Assembly: GCA_016709305.1 (NCBI GenBank)
Contig: JADJNA010000058.1
Span: forward strand, 17,415 to 81,414
Direction of reading: 5' to 3'
DNA: 64,000 bases
Source of the DNA: Candidatus Villigracilis saccharophilus
GTDB taxonomy: Bacteria; Chloroflexota; Anaerolineae; Anaerolineales; Villigracilaceae
Shown here: in pieces, positions 23,781 to 33,324 of the stretch
Layout of the letters: each line of letters begins with the position of its first letter
Numbering within the stretch: the stretch's first letter is position 1
The notes under the pieces: generated by a model
Database searches by the model: none
Told to the model about the DNA's origin: nothing
What the model saw: the letters and a program-made list of their open reading frames with translations, nothing else
Program-made: the position numbers and the translations under genes

Positions 23781-25100
23781 ATGGATACAAAATTCGTCCT
23801 CGACCTGCCTAATGAAAAAACAGCCAATTTCGGGTTTATGTGGAATATGCTCCGCAACCCGCTTGAGGCGTTGACTCACCTTGCGCAGGATCAGGGCGAT
23901 ATTGCCCGTGTAAAACTCCGCAAACGTGACCTGTTCCTTCTCAGCCATCCTGATTTCATCGAGCAGGTATTGGTAAAACAACAGAACAATTTTATTAAAG
24001 GACAGAGTCTGCAACGCGCACGCATTATTTTAGGGGACGGTCTGTTAACCAGCGAAGGCAACGAACACCGCGCTCACCGGCACATGTTACAACCCGCGTT
24101 CTATCATCAACGCGTGGAAGAATACCTGCCCATAATGAACGAAAACACATCTAGGCAGATGTCACCATGGCGGGATGGCGCGAGCATAGATATGTCCGAT
24201 GAAATGATGCGCCTTACGTTGAACATCGCTCTTTGGTCATTCTTTGGCAACGCTCCTGAAGGCGCTGTAGAACGGGTCAATAAATCAATGGGAACGCTGA
24301 CAAAACTCTTTCCGCTGACCCAGCTTCCTGTTCCAGATGTGCTGCGGAGATTATTGCCCGGGTTCAAAAAAGCGAATGCAGACCTGCGTGAAGTGACTGA
24401 ATCTCTGTCAAAAAATCCGCGCTCTGAAAAAGCAAAGAATGCGCTGATCCACATCCTGAAGGAAAACTGTGAGGCGCAATTTACGAATGAACAGATCCAC
24501 GCACATACCCTGACCTTTTTGCTGGCGGGCCACGAAACAACTGCGCTTCTTTTGACCTGGTGTTTGGATATGCTTGCACACCATCCGCAGGTTCAGGCAA
24601 AACTTCAGGGAGAAGTCGATCATGTGCTTGGTGACCGTTTTCCACACGAGGAGGATCTTCAAAACCTGCCCTACACACGCACCATCATCAAAGAGACTTT
24701 ACGGCTGCGTCCGCCCGCGTGGGCAATAGGCCGTCAGGCTGTACAGGATTGTGAGATTGGTGGACAACATATTGCCGCAGGTTCGACTGTCCTTGTCAGC
24801 CAATGGGTAACGCATCACGATGCGCGCTTCTATGAAAATCCGCATCAATTTCGCCCAGCGCGTTGGTACGAAATCGAGAATATTGCATTTCCCCGATATG
24901 CCTACTTCCCATTCGGCGGCGGGAACCGGGTTTGCATCGGCGAGCATTTTGCCATGACCGAAGCGATGGCAGGCCTGGCAATGATGTCACGCAGATGGAG
25001 TTTTATGCCCGTCCAGGAAGCGCCCGCAAAACCCAGTCCGAGTATTACGTTGCGGCCAAACAAAAATGTTAAGTTGATAATAGGGAGGCGCGCTGTATGA
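23781..25100 (+). CDS. Cytochrome P450
   Basis: A soluble 439-residue P450 monooxygenase. The landmarks are all present: I-helix oxygen-binding LLAGHETTALLLTW, K-helix KETLRLRPPAW (ExxR), the PERF-equivalent FRPARW, and the haem loop FPFGGGNRVCIGEHFA with Cys385 as the axial ligand. The overall style resembles CYP102-domain/CYP110-like bacterial P450s. The substrate is unknown and no ferredoxin or reductase gene is adjacent. The spacer to the previous terminator (about 90 bases) holds small G/C-rich hairpins and a weak GGAGAAAACC ribosome-binding site. Confidence 0.95.
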   Translation: MDTKFVLDLPNEKTANFGFMWNMLRNPLEALTHLAQDQGDIARVKLRKRDLFLLSHPDFIEQVLVKQQNNFIKGQSLQRARIILGDGLLTSEGNEHRAHRHMLQPAFYHQRVEEYLPIMNENTSRQMSPWRDGASIDMSDEMMRLTLNIALWSFFGNAPEGAVERVNKSMGTLTKLFPLTQLPVPDVLRRLLPGFKKANADLREVTESLSKNPRSEKAKNALIHILKENCEAQFTNEQIHAHTLTFLLAGHETTALLLTWCLDMLAHHPQVQAKLQGEVDHVLGDRFPHEEDLQNLPYTRTIIKETLRLRPPAWAIGRQAVQDCEIGGQHIAAGSTVLVSQWVTHHDARFYENPHQFRPARWYEIENIAFPRYAYFPFGGGNRVCIGEHFAMTEAMAGLAMMSRRWSFMPVQEAPAKPSPSITLRPNKNVKLIIGRRAV

Positions 25101-25182
25101 TATGTAAAGATAAATAAAAAAAAACTGAAACACGTATTCACGTGAAAAAACAACAATCAAAAAAATAATTGGAGGAACAAAA

Positions 25183-26286
25183 ATGAAATCAACGCTACGA
25201 ACTGTTTTGAGCACACTTGTATTAGCCAGTATGCTGCTCGCTTGTGGGACGCAGGCGCCAGTCACAACCGCACCTGATACCGTCAGTACTGCCGTGGCGG
25301 GAACTCAACAAGCAGAAGCGCTTGCCCAGGCGACCGTGAACTCCACTACCCTGACTGCCATGCCTGCCACTCCCACCCCGGGACCTGCGATTGAATATGT
25401 TGCTCTCACCGAAGAGGAATTGGCCGCGCTGATCGATGAGGCAGTCGCTCAAGCAATATCTGCCACCGAACAAGCCACAACGGCAGTTACAACCACGACA
25501 ACAGACGACGCGGTCACTACCGAAGAAGTTGTTTACGTCTACGATTACTATTACTACGCTGATTATTATGTGGAATATGCCGAAGATCTAATGGCTGAGT
25601 ATTACTCTCTGTACTCAGACCTGGCAACGGAAATGATCACAGAGTTGAACTCGATCGAAACAGAGCTTGCCCAACTGAATGACACGCTCACATCTATCGA
25701 CTCATCCCTGCAGGAGATCAGCAGCACACTTGAACAGGGTCTGGCTGTCGCGGAAGAATCCATTGCCCAGCTTGAAGCTGCTGCCCAGCAGGCGCAGACC
25801 AACGCGCAGGAGTTACAGACCCAGGCACAGGATATGATCTCCGTTTTGCAGGCAGAGCAACAAGGACGCGTGGATCAGCTTTCACAGATCCAGCCGAACA
25901 ATATTCCGGCTGACAAAGCCGCCGCTCTCCAATCTGCTTTTGATTTCGTTGATTTTGCAAACACTGCCATGGGTGATAATAAGCTAAGCATGGATGAGTT
26001 GACTACTCTTGCACAGCTTGGCAAAAATACACAGGCGGGCTTCACGAGTTTTGGCGGAGTTGGCGGCGGTCCTGACCTGGCCCAGTTCTCAGGCAAGTTT
26101 GACGAGATCACCACTCAACTCGCCCGCGGACAAATGCCACAGGCGCGCGGAAACATCGGTCAATTCGAATCTGCCCTGGGCTCGCGCCCCGGCCCCGGCG
26201 CTGGGGGTGGTCTGCCAGGTAGTGGTGGCGGATTACCCGGCGGAGGCGGTGGTCTGCCCGGCGGTGGCCCTGGTCCGCGACCGTAA
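25183..26286 (+). CDS. Lipoprotein with Tyr-rich segment, coiled coil and Gly/Pro tail
   Basis: A 367-residue exported protein that I do not recognise. The signal peptide ends in a lipobox with Cys21 (SMLLACGT). A Thr/Ala-rich linker follows, then a Tyr/Asp/Glu-rich patch at about 118-132 (YVYDYYYYADYYVEY). A long helical stretch of about 140 residues looks like coiled coil (ETELAQLNDTLTSIDSSLQE, then QQAQTNAQELQTQAQDM). The C-terminus is GGGLPG repeats ending in PGPRP. It is likely a surface-anchored structural or adhesin-like protein, but that is inference. It has a good GGAGGAAC site. No partner gene is adjacent. Confidence 0.8.
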   Translation: MKSTLRTVLSTLVLASMLLACGTQAPVTTAPDTVSTAVAGTQQAEALAQATVNSTTLTAMPATPTPGPAIEYVALTEEELAALIDEAVAQAISATEQATTAVTTTTTDDAVTTEEVVYVYDYYYYADYYVEYAEDLMAEYYSLYSDLATEMITELNSIETELAQLNDTLTSIDSSLQEISSTLEQGLAVAEESIAQLEAAAQQAQTNAQELQTQAQDMISVLQAEQQGRVDQLSQIQPNNIPADKAAALQSAFDFVDFANTAMGDNKLSMDELTTLAQLGKNTQAGFTSFGGVGGGPDLAQFSGKFDEITTQLARGQMPQARGNIGQFESALGSRPGPGAGGGLPGSGGGLPGGGGGLPGGGPGPRP

Positions 26287-26312
26287 CGATGTTGGGAACG
26301 GGAACATCCATT

Positions 26313-26350
26313 CGATAAAAAATTACAGGTGAGGCAATTGCCTCACCTGT
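26313..26350 (-). terminator. Terminator between convergent genes
   Basis: The 26-base perfect palindrome ACAGGTGAGGCAA/TTGCCTCACCTGT (26325-26350) is followed on the minus strand by AATTTTTTATC. It ends the minus-strand glycosyltransferase gene, and probably also the lipoprotein transcript from the other side. Confidence 0.75.
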
Positions 26351-26372
26351 TCACATCTTAATCAATGAAATA

Positions 26373-28086
26373 TTACTCTGGCAGGGTCAAAACATTATTA
26401 ATTTTTTCGATCAAGCGCGGATTCAATTTTTCCATTCGATTCGTCTCACTGGAAAAAGCAAGCAAAAAGCTTATACAAATTGATAACACTATAAGCAAAT
26501 TGGACAGGCCAATAAAATACTTTGCCGCTTTGGAATTTGATCTTTGGCCTCTTAAGATCAACTTCCAATATCCCATGACAGCAAGAAGCGTAATCTGGGA
26601 AATGATATCCACAAGAAAACGCATTTGACCAAAGAAATAAAATAAGATGGTGAGAAAACCTATTAAAAATGATCCAAGCAGAAGATAAATGGGAAAACTG
26701 TGTGATTTGGTACGGTCAGGCAAGGTACTTTTGTGGCCGGAAAATAAATGGACCAGACTTAATAAAAGGAAAGGCGCACAAAATAACAGGCCGGTCACTC
26801 TCCCGGCTGCATATAGATACGGCGGCGTTATATTTAACCTATTCAGGATACCGGAGCCATTTATCGGTTGAATGAATGGAAATCGGGCAATAAATTCAAA
26901 GGGCTGGAATACATATCCATATAGATTTGGAAGAAAATAATCCGGTTGAAATACCAATCCCATTTGTTTATTTAAGTTGAAAATAGTAATCTGATAGCGC
27001 AATCCGAATTCAAGCGGGGAATCGAAACGCGCCCAGTTGTACCATCCTATGGCAACTGCGCCAATCATCAGTGGAATAAAAAGCGGAGCGATCAACTGCG
27101 GAATCTTGATCCAGTTTATGGGTCTGGGCAGATTCCTTACGATCCAAAACACTACAAATGCCGCAAAAAAAATCACGGAAAATGTGTTGATCGCCCTGGA
27201 GCCAACTGAACAAGCCCAGAAAAACCCCGCCCAAAAAAGTTTCCATTTATGAATGGATGGGTCATTTTCGAAAGCTGACAGAATAAAATACACCCCGCCG
27301 ATCAAGAAGAATTGACCGGCACCGATGGCCGCTTCATACACATCAGGAATATTAACCGACCAGAGAATTGGCAGGATCAAACCGATAAGTGGAATACAAA
27401 CAATGGAATTCCATATTGTTATATTTGGGAAAAATATTCGCCTTAATTTAAAAATGATCAGGGAATTAAAAATCAGCAATCCTGCGGAGAAGAAATAAAC
27501 GATAAAAATATCCGCGATCTTTTTATCGACCAATAATTGGATCGGTGTAATTAATATTGCAGGAACTGGCCCCCAATACAAATACAATTTCTCCTTGTAA
27601 AGCGACAGATCCCAAATCTCATCCGAGAAAGAAGGTCTGGTTATCGGGCTGTAGGGATCCTGTGCCTCCAACATGGCCTGCCCCGGTGACCGGTCTACAT
27701 AAAGGTGTCCTTTGCCAAACGCATCTGCCAGTTGCGTGTAATACTGGGTTGAATGATTCCATGTAGTGAAATTGCCAAAAGTAATAAACCAGGCGTATAT
27801 AACAAAGATCAAAATCCATAAATGCCCAACCAGAAAAACAGTCTTACCATTTTCAGATCTGATTGCCAATTCAAGAAATCTATATTTTCTTTTGAAATAA
27901 GTCAAAAACATGGAATAAAAAACGAGCAGTGTACCCAACAAGATCAAAAAATAACGTGTGCGTCCCCAGGTGATATTCGGGTCAACCCCGATTTCGTATG
28001 CGAACACTGCCATCAAGACACATATCAGACCGTCAACTACCAACAAGGTCGGGATTAAGAAATCAGAAATAGTTTTTTTTTGGCAT
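26373..28086 (-). pseudogene. Membrane glycosyltransferase-like protein with a frameshift at codon 3-5
   Basis: About 557 residues are intact in one frame: some ten membrane helices, with FGNFTTWNHSTQYYTQLADAF, YWGPVPAILITPIQLLVD and GSRAINTFS in loops. It resembles polytopic GT-C glycosyltransferases and is only weakly ArnT-like. The frame lacks an ATG; it opens with a TTG at 28046. An ATG at 28086 followed by CC and nine A would join the frame if the A tract had eight. The gene is therefore either an authentic slippage/phase-variable gene or carries a one-base sequencing error. Sugar and acceptor are unknown. Confidence 0.65.
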
Positions 28087-28288
28087 GGATTAAATTCTCT
28101 GCTCGCAGGCTTGGCCTGAAAGAATAATCTTCACATAGAGTGTGTTCAATTCTACCGCTTGTTGAATAAATTACTCATAATACTTGAAGAGATCCTCATG
28201 GAATATCAAAGTGCGTTTTTATTAATGCGGCATCCTATAACAGGATGGAATTGTCGTAAAACCACATAAATCGCAATAGAGAAAAGCC
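28047..28288. other. Intergenic, no gene seen
   Basis: About 240 bases between the divergent glycosyltransferase and radC remnants. It contains the poly-A start region of the first gene, a small hairpin GCATCC/GGATG near 28230, and no convincing gene. Confidence 0.5.
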
Positions 28289-28958
28289 ATGACAGAACCC
28301 AACACAAAACCTGTTTACCGCATTGCCGACCTGCATGAATCAGACCGTCCGCGTGAGCGTTTATTGTTACTCGGTCCGCAGGCATTGACCAAGCCGGGTT
28401 GACCGCCATTTTATTGCGCGTGGGAGTGAAGGGGGATAACGCCGTGGAAGCGGGTCAACGCTTGTTAAAAAATTCAGTGGCATTAGCGGGCTGCACCGTA
28501 CGCTGATCAAGGAACTGATGCAACTACATGCAATTGGAGGAGGCGAAGGCGGCGCAGATAAAAGCAGCCATTGAACCGGGTAGAAGGTTAACGCTTGAAG
28601 CCCGGAAGAAGGTGTATCCATTAATAGTCCGTCGGATGCGGCTGCGCTTGTGCCGTATGAGACGTCTGCATTGGAGCAGGAACATTTACGCGTGATTCTA
28701 TTGGACAGAAGAAACCACGTATTGGAAATTGTGGAGATTTACAAGGGCTCGGTCAACTCTTCGCAGGTGAGGGTCGGGGAATTATTCAAGGATGCGGTCC
28801 GAACGAACGCGTCTGGAATTATTGTTGTGTATAACCATTCCAGCGGCGAGCCATCCGTACAGGCGGGAAAGCTATTGGTAGAGGATGTTCTTGATCACAT
28901 GGTGATCGGATAGGGGAAATGGGTGTCGTTAAAGAAAAGAGGATTGGGCTTTACCTAG
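28289..28958 (+). pseudogene. radC: RadC-family (JAB domain) remnant
   Basis: A decayed RadC. It begins in frame as VYRIADLHESDRPRERLLLLG, then stops after LTKPG. The rest is scattered over frames: TAILLRVGVKGDNAVEAG, a helix-hairpin-helix relic, then ALEQEHLRVILLDRRNHVLEI and VYNHSSGEPSVQAGKLLVEDVLDHMVIG. In the JAB motif the segment between PS and AGKLL that normally holds the metal-binding Asp is missing. A TAG (28911) cuts off the final WVSLK..GLGF, which is still readable up to 28958. The in-frame loss plus several frameshifts argue for true decay. Confidence 0.85.
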
Positions 28959-28976
28959 TCTCTGAACATCGATATC

Positions 28977-29276
28977 CTACACACTTCTCTTCACGTCAAA
29001 CCCATTAAACTCCCCTGTCACAGGTTCATACTCCACACAAGCTTCATCCACTCGCGAGGCGCGCGGACCTTGCTTTACCAATTCGACAAATTTTTCAATT
29101 TGGTGGCGGGCACCTTCGGCGATCGTTTCGACACTGTTCTGCCCGACATTTCGCACCCAGCCCGTCACCCCGATCTGCAGCCCATAATACTCTACATGCG
29201 CGCGGAACCCCACACCTTGTACACGTCCAGTTACTCGAATATGCACACGCTGTATTTCATCAGGAATTGTTTCCAC
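28977..29276 (-). CDS. acyP: Acylphosphatase
   Basis: A 99-residue acylphosphatase that hydrolyses acyl-phosphate bonds. The two catalytic residues are visible: Arg in VTGRVQGVGFRAHVEYY and Asn in GVTGWVRNVGQ. The C-terminus follows the family with VEYEPVTGEFNGFDVKRS. Its 5' end overlaps the preceding peptidase-like gene by 17 bases on the same strand, so the two are coupled. The physiological substrate of bacterial AcyP is unsettled. Confidence 0.93.
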   Translation of the reverse strand: METIPDEIQRVHIRVTGRVQGVGFRAHVEYYGLQIGVTGWVRNVGQNSVETIAEGARHQIEKFVELVKQGPRASRVDEACVEYEPVTGEFNGFDVKRSV

Positions 29277-30486
29277 GTTTTCTCCTTTGACGCAACAGGT
29301 CTATGGCGCCCCACAATGGGACCAGCAACGCCAGTACCAGTAGTAAAACGAACGGCAAGAGATTTCGAACCGCCACTCCAACAAGATCTTCCCCCAGCAC
29401 GTTTTCACGCCAACGTGCCTCCAATTGGCTGAGCGGAGCGCCAAGCGCGTTCGTTGCACCCAGTTCACACGGATATCCATTGCCATATTCCTCGATCAAT
29501 CTGGTCAGCCCGGGAATCCCATATGTATCACGGATGTAGGTAACAAATGATTGGGATTGGGCATATGCCAGATAGGCGTTGCCTGCATCAGCGGGAAAAG
29601 AGGCGCACAAGTCATCAAACAAGAGCAGTGAATCATTTTGACTCGCAATTTCCAACGCGTTCGCATAATCCGGATCTGGGTAGCGTTCCACCATCGAAGC
29701 CAGCCCCTCAAGCAGCCATCTCGGCTGAAGAAAATATTTTTCACGAAGCGCTCGATACAAAATCACATGCGTCAATTCGTGCGGGATCGTGGTTTCCATT
29801 TCGATAATCTGGCTTTCACCAGGCGCAATGGCAACCAACACAACACCGGTCTTCGGACTGGCTTGTCCGCCCACCCAATCTTCTCCGCCAATCAATAAGG
29901 TACTTTGCAGGTCAGTAACATTGGAGTAAATATAAATATCGATCGGATCGGAAAGCGAGAGCGGAATGATTTCGTTCAAGGCAAGCAAACCCGCGCCCGC
30001 CGCATCCATAGCCGATGCACCAAAGGCATCATCGCCCGCGTACCAATGTACGACCACATTCGCCCGCGATGATTCTCGCCAGGGGAATCGCTCATCGTTA
30101 TACGGAAAACTGATCGGCGCGCTCGTGTAGGTCTGGTCATCTGTCAGCGTGGCTTGATACCAGAAGACAACCCAACTGAAGGGAGGTAAAACGTTCAGCG
30201 AAGCATCGTATGTAAAACTCACCGACCCGTCACTTGCAACTTCGACCTTTTCAACACGCGTCGCTTCCTCATTCACGCCGCGAAAAAGCAGGGAAGCTTG
30301 TTGTATGGGGATCGAGGATTTTATCTTCGCTGTAAAAATAATCGTGCGCCCAAAATTGATCTCCACTTTGGCATCTTCCACCACGATCCCTCCCTGAGCG
30401 TGAACCTGATCGGGGTTCCTTGACATGCTCCCCATAAAAAGCGCGATCAGGATCATCCGTATTATAACTTTGCGTGAATTCCACAT
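29260..30486 (-). CDS. Membrane-anchored metallopeptidase-like protein (peptidase MA type)
   Basis: A 408-residue exported protein. It has an N-terminal signal peptide (MILIALFMGSM then VHAQ), a beta-rich region of about 100 residues, and a gluzincin-like domain with TTIPHELTHVILYRAL (HExxH-like: HELTH). The downstream glutamate is in PRWLLEGLASMVERY, matching the peptidase MA superfamily. The C-terminus has one membrane helix (NLLPFVLLLVLALLVPLWGAI) and a basic cytoplasmic tail. Zinc protease activity at the outer face of the membrane is inferred. It lies between the AEC transporter and acylphosphatase on the same strand. Confidence 0.82.
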   Translation of the reverse strand: MWNSRKVIIRMILIALFMGSMSRNPDQVHAQGGIVVEDAKVEINFGRTIIFTAKIKSSIPIQQASLLFRGVNEEATRVEKVEVASDGSVSFTYDASLNVLPPFSWVVFWYQATLTDDQTYTSAPISFPYNDERFPWRESSRANVVVHWYAGDDAFGASAMDAAGAGLLALNEIIPLSLSDPIDIYIYSNVTDLQSTLLIGGEDWVGGQASPKTGVVLVAIAPGESQIIEMETTIPHELTHVILYRALREKYFLQPRWLLEGLASMVERYPDPDYANALEIASQNDSLLLFDDLCASFPADAGNAYLAYAQSQSFVTYIRDTYGIPGLTRLIEEYGNGYPCELGATNALGAPLSQLEARWRENVLGEDLVGVAVRNLLPFVLLLVLALLVPLWGAIDLLRQRRKRGNNS

Positions 30487-30490
30487 TTCG

Positions 30491-31408
30491 CTACCTCGCT
30501 AAATACACTAGCAATGGAGTGAGCGTAAGCGGACTCAGCGCCGTGCCGAGAAAAACGATGGCGGTCACAAGAGCAGGCTCCAGTTGGTATTCGGTGGCAA
30601 CAACCGTAGTTGCCACTGCCGCGGGCATGGAGGCTTCCAACACACTCCCCTGCCGCGCTGTGTGTTCCAAACCGAACAGGCTCGCAAGTAATAATCCCAC
30701 CAGTGGGCCAAGCAAAAGTTTAGCGAACACGCCAATGCCCAGCGCACGGAAATTATGCGACCATTGGATGCGAGTTAATTCCAATCCAAGCAAAATGAGC
30801 ATGACGGGTATCGCGCCATTTGCGGCAATTTCAATGGTACGTGACAACGGCAAAGGGAGCTCAATACCCCATGCCTTGACCAGAATTGCCAGGAGTACGC
30901 CGTACATGATCGGCAGTTTGAAGATCCCAAGCACCGCAGATCTCAGATCCATATGACCAAGGGAAGCGATGATCACGCCGACCGTATTGAAGAGAATGGT
31001 TGTTGTCACATAGAAAATAGATGCAACCGCCAGCGCGTCATTTCCAAACGCGAATTTAACCAGAGGCAAACCATAGTTGCCGGTGTTGCCGAAGGCAACT
31101 GTAAGAATAACAGCCAGCATATATGGTCTTTCGAGTTGAAATATTTTACCGAACAGGAAAGCCAGTAATCCCATGACAGTGATCACAGAAACCGTGTACC
31201 CAACGGTGGTCAACGCCTGCCCCAGATTGAGTCTACTTTTTATCATTAAGTCAAAAACGAGCAACGGACTGAACACATAAAAGACCACGCGCCCAAGCGA
31301 ACGCGAATCGACGGTGAGGAATTTTCCAAGGATAAATCCTGATCCACTGACCAACAGAATGGGCAGGAGATTATTTGCGAAGGTGGTGATGAGTTCGTTG
31401 AGAAACAT
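30491..31408 (-). CDS. AEC-family transporter (auxin efflux carrier type)
   Basis: A 305-residue protein with about ten membrane helices arranged as two five-helix halves, as in AEC transporters. Recognisable parts are LPILLVSGSGFILGKFL, AFGNTGNYGLPLVKFAFG (the conserved GNxGNxGLP segment of helix 4), ANGAIPVMLILLGLEL (GAIPxxLxxLG) and the MPAAVATTVVATEYQLEP motif of helix 9. Bacterial members carry malate or other organic anions; the substrate here is unknown. TATAAT (31428-31423) sits 14 bases before the ATG, giving a very short 5' leader. The next gene starts 5 bases after. Confidence 0.88.
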   Translation of the reverse strand: MFLNELITTFANNLLPILLVSGSGFILGKFLTVDSRSLGRVVFYVFSPLLVFDLMIKSRLNLGQALTTVGYTVSVITVMGLLAFLFGKIFQLERPYMLAVILTVAFGNTGNYGLPLVKFAFGNDALAVASIFYVTTTILFNTVGVIIASLGHMDLRSAVLGIFKLPIMYGVLLAILVKAWGIELPLPLSRTIEIAANGAIPVMLILLGLELTRIQWSHNFRALGIGVFAKLLLGPLVGLLLASLFGLEHTARQGSVLEASMPAAVATTVVATEYQLEPALVTAIVFLGTALSPLTLTPLLVYLAR

Positions 31409-31444
31409 AAGGTTGTGGCGAAATTATAACCCCCGATAAATGTT

Positions 31445-31473
31445 GTAGGGGCGCAGCAATGCTGCGCCCCTAC
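31445..31473 (-). terminator. GC-rich palindrome after miaB (REP-like)
   Basis: GTAGGGGCGCAGCA and TGCTGCGCCCCTAC form 14-bp arms around a single base. It lies between the miaB stop and the AEC start. No strong T run follows, so it may be a repetitive extragenic palindrome that also stops transcription. Confidence 0.6.
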
Positions 31474-31489
31474 CCGCCCCCAGATGTGA

Positions 31490-32831
31490 TTACAAAGAAA
31501 TCAATGCGGTCTGTTTCAGCACCGCTTGCATGGACCACGGCCCTGTCCATGTGACGGTGACGGGCAGAACTTTTCCGCGCAGGTCATCTTCTGATTCCAC
31601 GAAGATGATCTTGTTGGTGGGGGTGCGTCCGCGCCAGCGGTTTTTGACTTTATTTTCAAATAAAACATCAACGGTTTCGCCGAGATATTTTTTATTGATC
31701 TCGGCCAAAATACCTTCCTGTAGATCATCGAGGATGTGCAGGCGGCGTAGTTTGTCTTCTTCGGGTACATTATCATCCATGCGGCGGGTGGCGACAGTCC
31801 CTTCACGAAGGGAGTAGCGTGCCAGATGCGCCACATCCAGTTTCAGGTCAGACAGGACACGGTAGGTTTCCATGAATTGTTCCTCTGTCTCGCCTGGGAA
31901 TCCAACGATGATGTCAGTTGCAATGGAACATCCAGGAATTTGTTCGCGGATCTTCGCCACAAGATCACGGTATTGCTGCTGGGTGTATCCGCGTTTCATA
32001 TTTGATAAAACTTCATCGTCCCCAGCCTGAATGGGTAGTTCAATATGCGGCATCACGCGCGGAAGCTCTGCGATGGCTCGGATGAGGTCATCTTCAAAAT
32101 AATTGGGATGTGAGGTCAGGAAGCGAATGCGCTCGATGCCCTCGACTTCGTGAATGAGATGCAGAAGTTTTGCGAGGTTGGGGCCGTCGGGGATGTCCTT
32201 GCCGTAACGGTCCACGATCTGACCGAGCAGAGTTACTTCTTTGACGCCCTGTCTCGCCAGTGAGCGGACTTCACCCACAATATCGCCGACGGGGCGCGAG
32301 CGTTCTCCGCCGCGTTTGGAGGGGATGATGCAAAATGTGCAGGCGTGTGAACAGCCATATACAATTGGCACATGCGCGCTGATGAGTTTGCCCTGCTCTG
32401 CCACAGGGAGGATCAGTTCCTCGTCCATCATCAGGAAGCGGCGCGTGGTTTCCGCGTCTTCCAGTGAGTGGATTTCACCCTGCGTAAGGAGCGAGATCAA
32501 TGGGCCGGGATCGGAGGGCGGGGAGAAGACATCCACATATGGAAGTTTCTCGCGTAATTTTTCCGCGCCGCGCACACCGACCATACAGCCCATGAGGTTG
32601 ATGACAAGATTGGGATTTTTCTTCTTGAGCGGCATTAACGAAGTGACCCGCCCATAGGCCTTATCTTCGGCGGACTGGCGCACCACGCAGGTATTTAAAA
32701 CGATAACATCCGCTTCTTCGATGGTTTCGGTAAGGGTATAGCCAAGATGCTCAAGCGAAGAGCCGACCCGCTGTGAGTCGGCTACGTTCATTTGGCATCC
32801 TTCTGTCCAGATGTGGTATTTTTTTTTCCAT
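31490..32831 (-). CDS. miaB: tRNA-2-methylthio-N6-dimethylallyladenosine synthase
   Basis: MiaB is a radical-SAM methylthiotransferase that modifies A37 of tRNAs. The protein has an N-terminal UPF0004 domain (YHIWTEGCQMNVADSQ, VLNTCVVRQSAEDK, GCMV), the radical-SAM motif YGCSHACTFCIIPSKRGGERSR, VTLLGQIVDRYG, and a C-terminal TRAM domain. Family sequence begins right at a start ATG at 32831, which has TATAAT 8 bases upstream. However, that ATG is one base out of frame across a tract of nine A; eight A would give MEKKYHIW. The in-frame alternative is a distant ATG at 32899 with non-family residues. Confidence 0.9.
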
Positions 32832-32839
32832 AGGCGCGA

Positions 32840-32845
32840 ATTATA
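32840..32845 (-). promoter_or_regulatory. Extended -10 box at miaB
   Basis: TGGTATAAT on the minus strand (TATAAT 32845-32840) ends 8 bases before the ATG at 32831, with no Shine-Dalgarno: a leaderless layout. Confidence 0.6.
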
Positions 32846-32943
32846 CCAAGTCTGTCGGGATTCAAGTTTCGGGATTTGGATATAAAAAAACAGCACCACC
32901 GTTTGAAGGTGGCGGCTTGTATAATTAAATCGGCCTATTTCTT

Positions 32944-33303
32944 CTATGGATGCAGGCAGGCTTGTAAAATATTATAAGCGCTGGTTGCCGCAGCCTGTTC
33001 AGTTGTGCAATGATGCATTTCGTTACCATGATCAGCCAGACAGTCGGTTAAATCATCAAGGGCAGCGTTATACGCATCCTGCTGCACTGAGCAATCTGGA
33101 GCGGGCGGAACTACAACCCCACCCACCTCGCCCAAACTTAATGTAGAGAGAGAATTATTGATCTGACTGAACACATTGCCAATGGCTGGACCAAGAATCA
33201 TCAATGCAGCGATGACCACAAGTGCAACCAATACAAGAATGAGCGCATACTCCACCAACCCCTGGCCCTTATCGCATTTTTTCCGAGAGTTTGATGAATT
33301 CAT
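32944..33303 (-). CDS. Flp/Tad-type pilin with cysteine-rich C-terminal extension
   Basis: A 119-residue pilin-like protein. A short basic leader (NSRKKCDKGQ) is followed by the Flp signature GLVEYALILVLVALVVIAAL, with the processing-site Gly before LVEY and a conserved Glu at +4 or so, then GPAIGNVFSQINNSL. Most Flp pilins end near here. This one adds about 55 residues with a VPPAPDC linker and four Cys (DCSVQQDAY, LTDCLADHG, HHCTTEQ, LQACLHP), probably for disulfides. GGAGCG supports the 33303 start. No tad secretion genes are adjacent, so the assembly machinery must be elsewhere. Confidence 0.85.
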   Translation of the reverse strand: MNSSNSRKKCDKGQGLVEYALILVLVALVVIAALMILGPAIGNVFSQINNSLSTLSLGEVGGVVVPPAPDCSVQQDAYNAALDDLTDCLADHGNEMHHCTTEQAAATSAYNILQACLHP

Positions 33304-33324
33304 ACCGAACGCTCCTATCCAAAA

